NCBI GenBank assembly: GCA_012520835.1
Contig: JAAYNN010000071.1
Span: forward strand, 1-7,629
Source of the DNA: Dehalococcoidales bacterium
GTDB lineage: Bacteria; Chloroflexota; Dehalococcoidia; Dehalococcoidales; UBA5627
Length of the DNA stretch: 7,629 nucleotides
Reading direction: 5' to 3'
A model generated the notes under the pieces. That model was not told the origin of the DNA, searched no databases, and was given only the letters and a program-made list of their open reading frames with translations. This document shows positions 6,551 through 7,629 of this stretch, one piece after another; the first letter of the stretch is position 1; the number at the start of each line of letters is the position of its first letter. The translations under genes were made by a program, and so were the position numbers.

Positions 6551-6579
6551 ATTATAATCCCACATGATTTTATATTCAA
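6551..6579 (-). promoter_or_regulatory. Predicted sigma70-type promoter of the kinase/chaperone operon
   Basis: On the minus strand, TTGAAT (6574-6579) and TATAAT (6551-6556) are separated by exactly 17 bases: a perfect -10 and a 4-of-6 -35. Transcription would begin near 6544, leaving a leader of about 55 bases before the kinase ATG at 6488. A second AT-rich hexamer, TATTAT, lies just downstream (about 6532-6538) and could confuse the assignment. No CIRCE element or sigma32-type -10 is visible. Confidence 0.6.
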
Positions 6580-6638
6580 CCCATTTCTCTATAAAATCCG
6601 GCAAATTATTACAAATTTTTATACATGAGGATAAAATA

Positions 6639-6778
6639 ATGACCATACACCCACCCAATTCCAACTGCTCTATGAAGCCATTCATCTCATCGCAAATATC
6701 TTCGTCTTCGCCTCAGAATGGCAGGAATGTCTGTTGACAGTATGCCAGTGGATAAGAACTGGCAACCGAGAGACTTGA
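6639..6778 (+). pseudogene. Short plus-strand reading frame with an apparent one-base frameshift, unidentified
   Basis: An ATG at 6639 has a good SD (GAGG about 8 bases upstream) and starts MTIHPP. In that frame it runs to a TGA at 6735-6737 with a serine-rich, implausible product. If one base is dropped from the CCCACCC run (about 6651-6657), the frame becomes MTIHPPQFQLLYEAIHLIAN and continues through IFVFASEWQECLLTVCQW to a TGA at 6776-6778, a much more protein-like product of about 46 residues. It ends one base before the tail of the convergent ABC-F gene. It may be a decayed small gene or the end of a larger lost gene at the right border of the AT-rich segment. I do not recognise the family, and chance cannot be excluded for a frame this short. 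Confidence 0.3.
6743..6764. other. Hairpin just downstream of the ABC-F gene
   Basis: A perfect 7-bp inverted repeat, TGCCAGT (6743-6749) with ACTGGCA (6758-6764), encloses an 8-base loop. It lies 14 bases past the ABC-F stop, where a terminator would be expected. No T-run follows on either strand, so it is not a standard intrinsic terminator; it could be an RNA 3'-end stabilising stem or a chance palindrome inside the short plus-strand frame. Confidence 0.3.
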
Positions 6779-7629
6779 TTAACCAGAGTCCAGCAGGCGC
6801 ATAGCCCGGTCCAGTTCCTGTTTCATATTTTCATCCTGCAGGCTCAATTCCGCCCAGCGGCTCTCCAGTGCCTTAATGCGCTCCAGCACCTGTTGATGCC
6901 TTGCCATCGCTTCCACGATGGCTGCACCGTCATTACAGGCCTCCTCATCGGCATACAGCGCTTCGATGCCAGCCTTTTCTTCTTCCAGCCGGGATATCTC
7001 GTGCTCTGCTTTCTCGATTTCCTCTTTTACCGCTTTAGAGCGGCGGAAATACTCGTTGCGCAAACGGGCTTCCTCATTCTTGCGCCGTTTGATATCATCG
7101 GATGAGGATTTCGGCTTATTATCGGCGGATTTTTCGCCAAACGATTCATTTTCTGCTCTTTTTTCCAGATAGTAATCGTAATCCCCCAGATAGACGGTCA
7201 GTTTGCCGTTTTTGACTTCGATGATTTTGCTGGCGACCTGGTTAATCAGCAGCCGGTCGTGGGTGATAAAACAGAGTGTGCCCTGATATTCCTCCAGCGC
7301 ATCGGTCAGCACCTCGCGCGAGGCGATATCGAGATGGTTGGTGGGTTCATCCATCAGTATGAAATTGGCCGGTTTAAGCAGCATTTTGGCGATGGCAAGG
7401 CGCGCCTTTTCTCCGCCGGAAAGCACCGATACCGTCTTGAAAACATCGTCTCCGGAAAAAAGGAAAGCGCCCAGCAGGGAGCGCAGCTGCTGGTCGGAAG
7501 GCTCGGCAGATACGCGCCTGAGTTCCGACATCAAATCGTTAGCCGGATTCAAAAGCTCCAGTTGATGCTGGGCATAATAAGCTGTTCCTATCCTGTAACC
7601 CGGCACCCTTTCGCCGCTGTCAAAGGGCA
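6779..7629 (-). CDS. ABC-F family ATPase, C-terminal part (runs off right edge)
   Basis: ABC-F proteins have two ABC ATPase domains and no membrane domain; members act on the ribosome as translation factors or antibiotic-resistance protectors. The window contains the second ATPase domain from just before its Q-loop (YYAQHQ), then the signature LSGGEKARLAIAKML, Walker B plus D-loop ILMDEPTNHLD, and the H-loop CFITHDRLL. A linker follows (YLGDYDYYLEKRAENE) and then a C-terminal charged, heptad-like helical pair (about the last 110 residues, for example EEIEKAEHEISRLEEEKAGI), as in Uup- or YheS-type members with a C-terminal coiled coil. The frame is open to the edge: PFDSGER precedes the GTG at 7606, so that codon is internal and the true start lies outside. 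The stop is TAA at 6779-6781. Codons are G/C-rich like maf, so this is host backbone. No resistance role can be claimed from the fragment, and the subfamily is unassigned. Confidence 0.93.
   Translation of the reverse strand, partial: PFDSGERVPGYRIGTAYYAQHQLELLNPANDLMSELRRVSAEPSDQQLRSLLGAFLFSGDDVFKTVSVLSGGEKARLAIAKMLLKPANFILMDEPTNHLDIASREVLTDALEEYQGTLCFITHDRLLINQVASKIIEVKNGKLTVYLGDYDYYLEKRAENESFGEKSADNKPKSSSDDIKRRKNEEARLRNEYFRRSKAVKEEIEKAEHEISRLEEEKAGIEALYADEEACNDGAAIVEAMARHQQVLERIKALESRWAELSLQDENMKQELDRAMRLLDSG

Larger units (their letters stand above)
561..6580 (-). other. Probable acquired cassette: AT-rich chaperone/kinase operon between host genes
   Basis: Five co-directional genes with gaps of 38, 10, 17 and 16 bases form one operon behind a single predicted promoter. 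Their codons are markedly A/T-rich, whereas maf on the left and the ABC-F gene on the right prefer G/C-ending codons; the change is visible at about 555 and again between about 6640 and 6780. Both borders carry damaged short reading frames, as expected where DNA was inserted or replaced. No integrase, transposase, terminal inverted repeat or target duplication was found by eye, so the mechanism is unknown; recombination between flanking host genes is possible. The borders given are approximate. Confidence 0.6.

Noticed and set aside
7604..7606. GTG as the start of the ABC-F gene
   Set aside because: The same frame continues upstream to the window edge with family-like residues, so the GTG is an internal Val codon.
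6779..7629. Antibiotic-resistance ABC-F protein
   Set aside because: The host-like composition and coiled-coil C-terminus fit a housekeeping member, and the interdomain region that would inform function is outside the window.
1..7629. CRISPR array, tRNA, rRNA, integrase or intact insertion sequence
   Set aside because: No regularly spaced repeats, cloverleaf-like sequence or recombinase motifs were found on either strand by reading.

Overview
The window holds a compact five-gene operon, all on the minus strand (about 6488 down to 561). It encodes a eukaryotic-type Ser/Thr protein kinase, a J-domain-like protein with a zinc-binding site and two membrane segments, a short GrpE-like protein, a large divergent Hsp70 (840 aa), and a small TPR protein with a C-terminal membrane anchor. 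Two truncated, ordinary genes flank it, also on the minus strand: an ABC-F ATPase enters from the right edge, and the start of maf runs off the left edge. No tRNA, rRNA, CRISPR array, integrase or intact transposase is visible.

Organism: SD-type ribosome binding sites, a sigma70-like promoter, Maf and ABC-F all indicate a bacterium. The flanking genes use G/C-rich codons, while the five-gene operon is visibly AT-rich, with many AAA, AAT, TTA and ATA codons. This suggests a moderately GC-rich host carrying an acquired cassette. A Gram-negative host, perhaps of deltaproteobacterial type, is only a guess; the sequence does not fix the taxon.

Layout from left to right: 1-243 is the N-terminal part of maf (minus). 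244-560 is non-coding or decayed DNA with an inverted repeat (278-299) and, on the plus strand, a frameshifted remnant resembling the C-terminal part of a LigD-type 3'-phosphoesterase domain (about 439-572). 561-6488 is the chaperone/kinase operon, with gaps of 10 to 38 bases between genes and a good SD before every downstream gene. 6489-6778 carries the predicted operon promoter (6551-6579) and a short plus-strand reading frame interrupted by one frameshift. 6779-7629 is the C-terminal part of the ABC-F protein.

How the genes may work together (inference): the operon encodes a self-contained Hsp70 machine in which all three canonical roles (ATPase, J-type partner, nucleotide exchange factor) are present but divergent. 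The J-like and TPR proteins would tether it to the inner membrane, and a soluble kinase, encoded first, could phosphorylate one or more components. Lack of the HPD motif in the J-like protein, an extra beta-rich domain between the Hsp70 ATPase and substrate domains, and a lone TPR-TM protein argue that this is not the housekeeping dnaKJ-grpE set. Its biological role (stress response, envelope protein quality control, or conflict/defence) cannot be read from the sequence.
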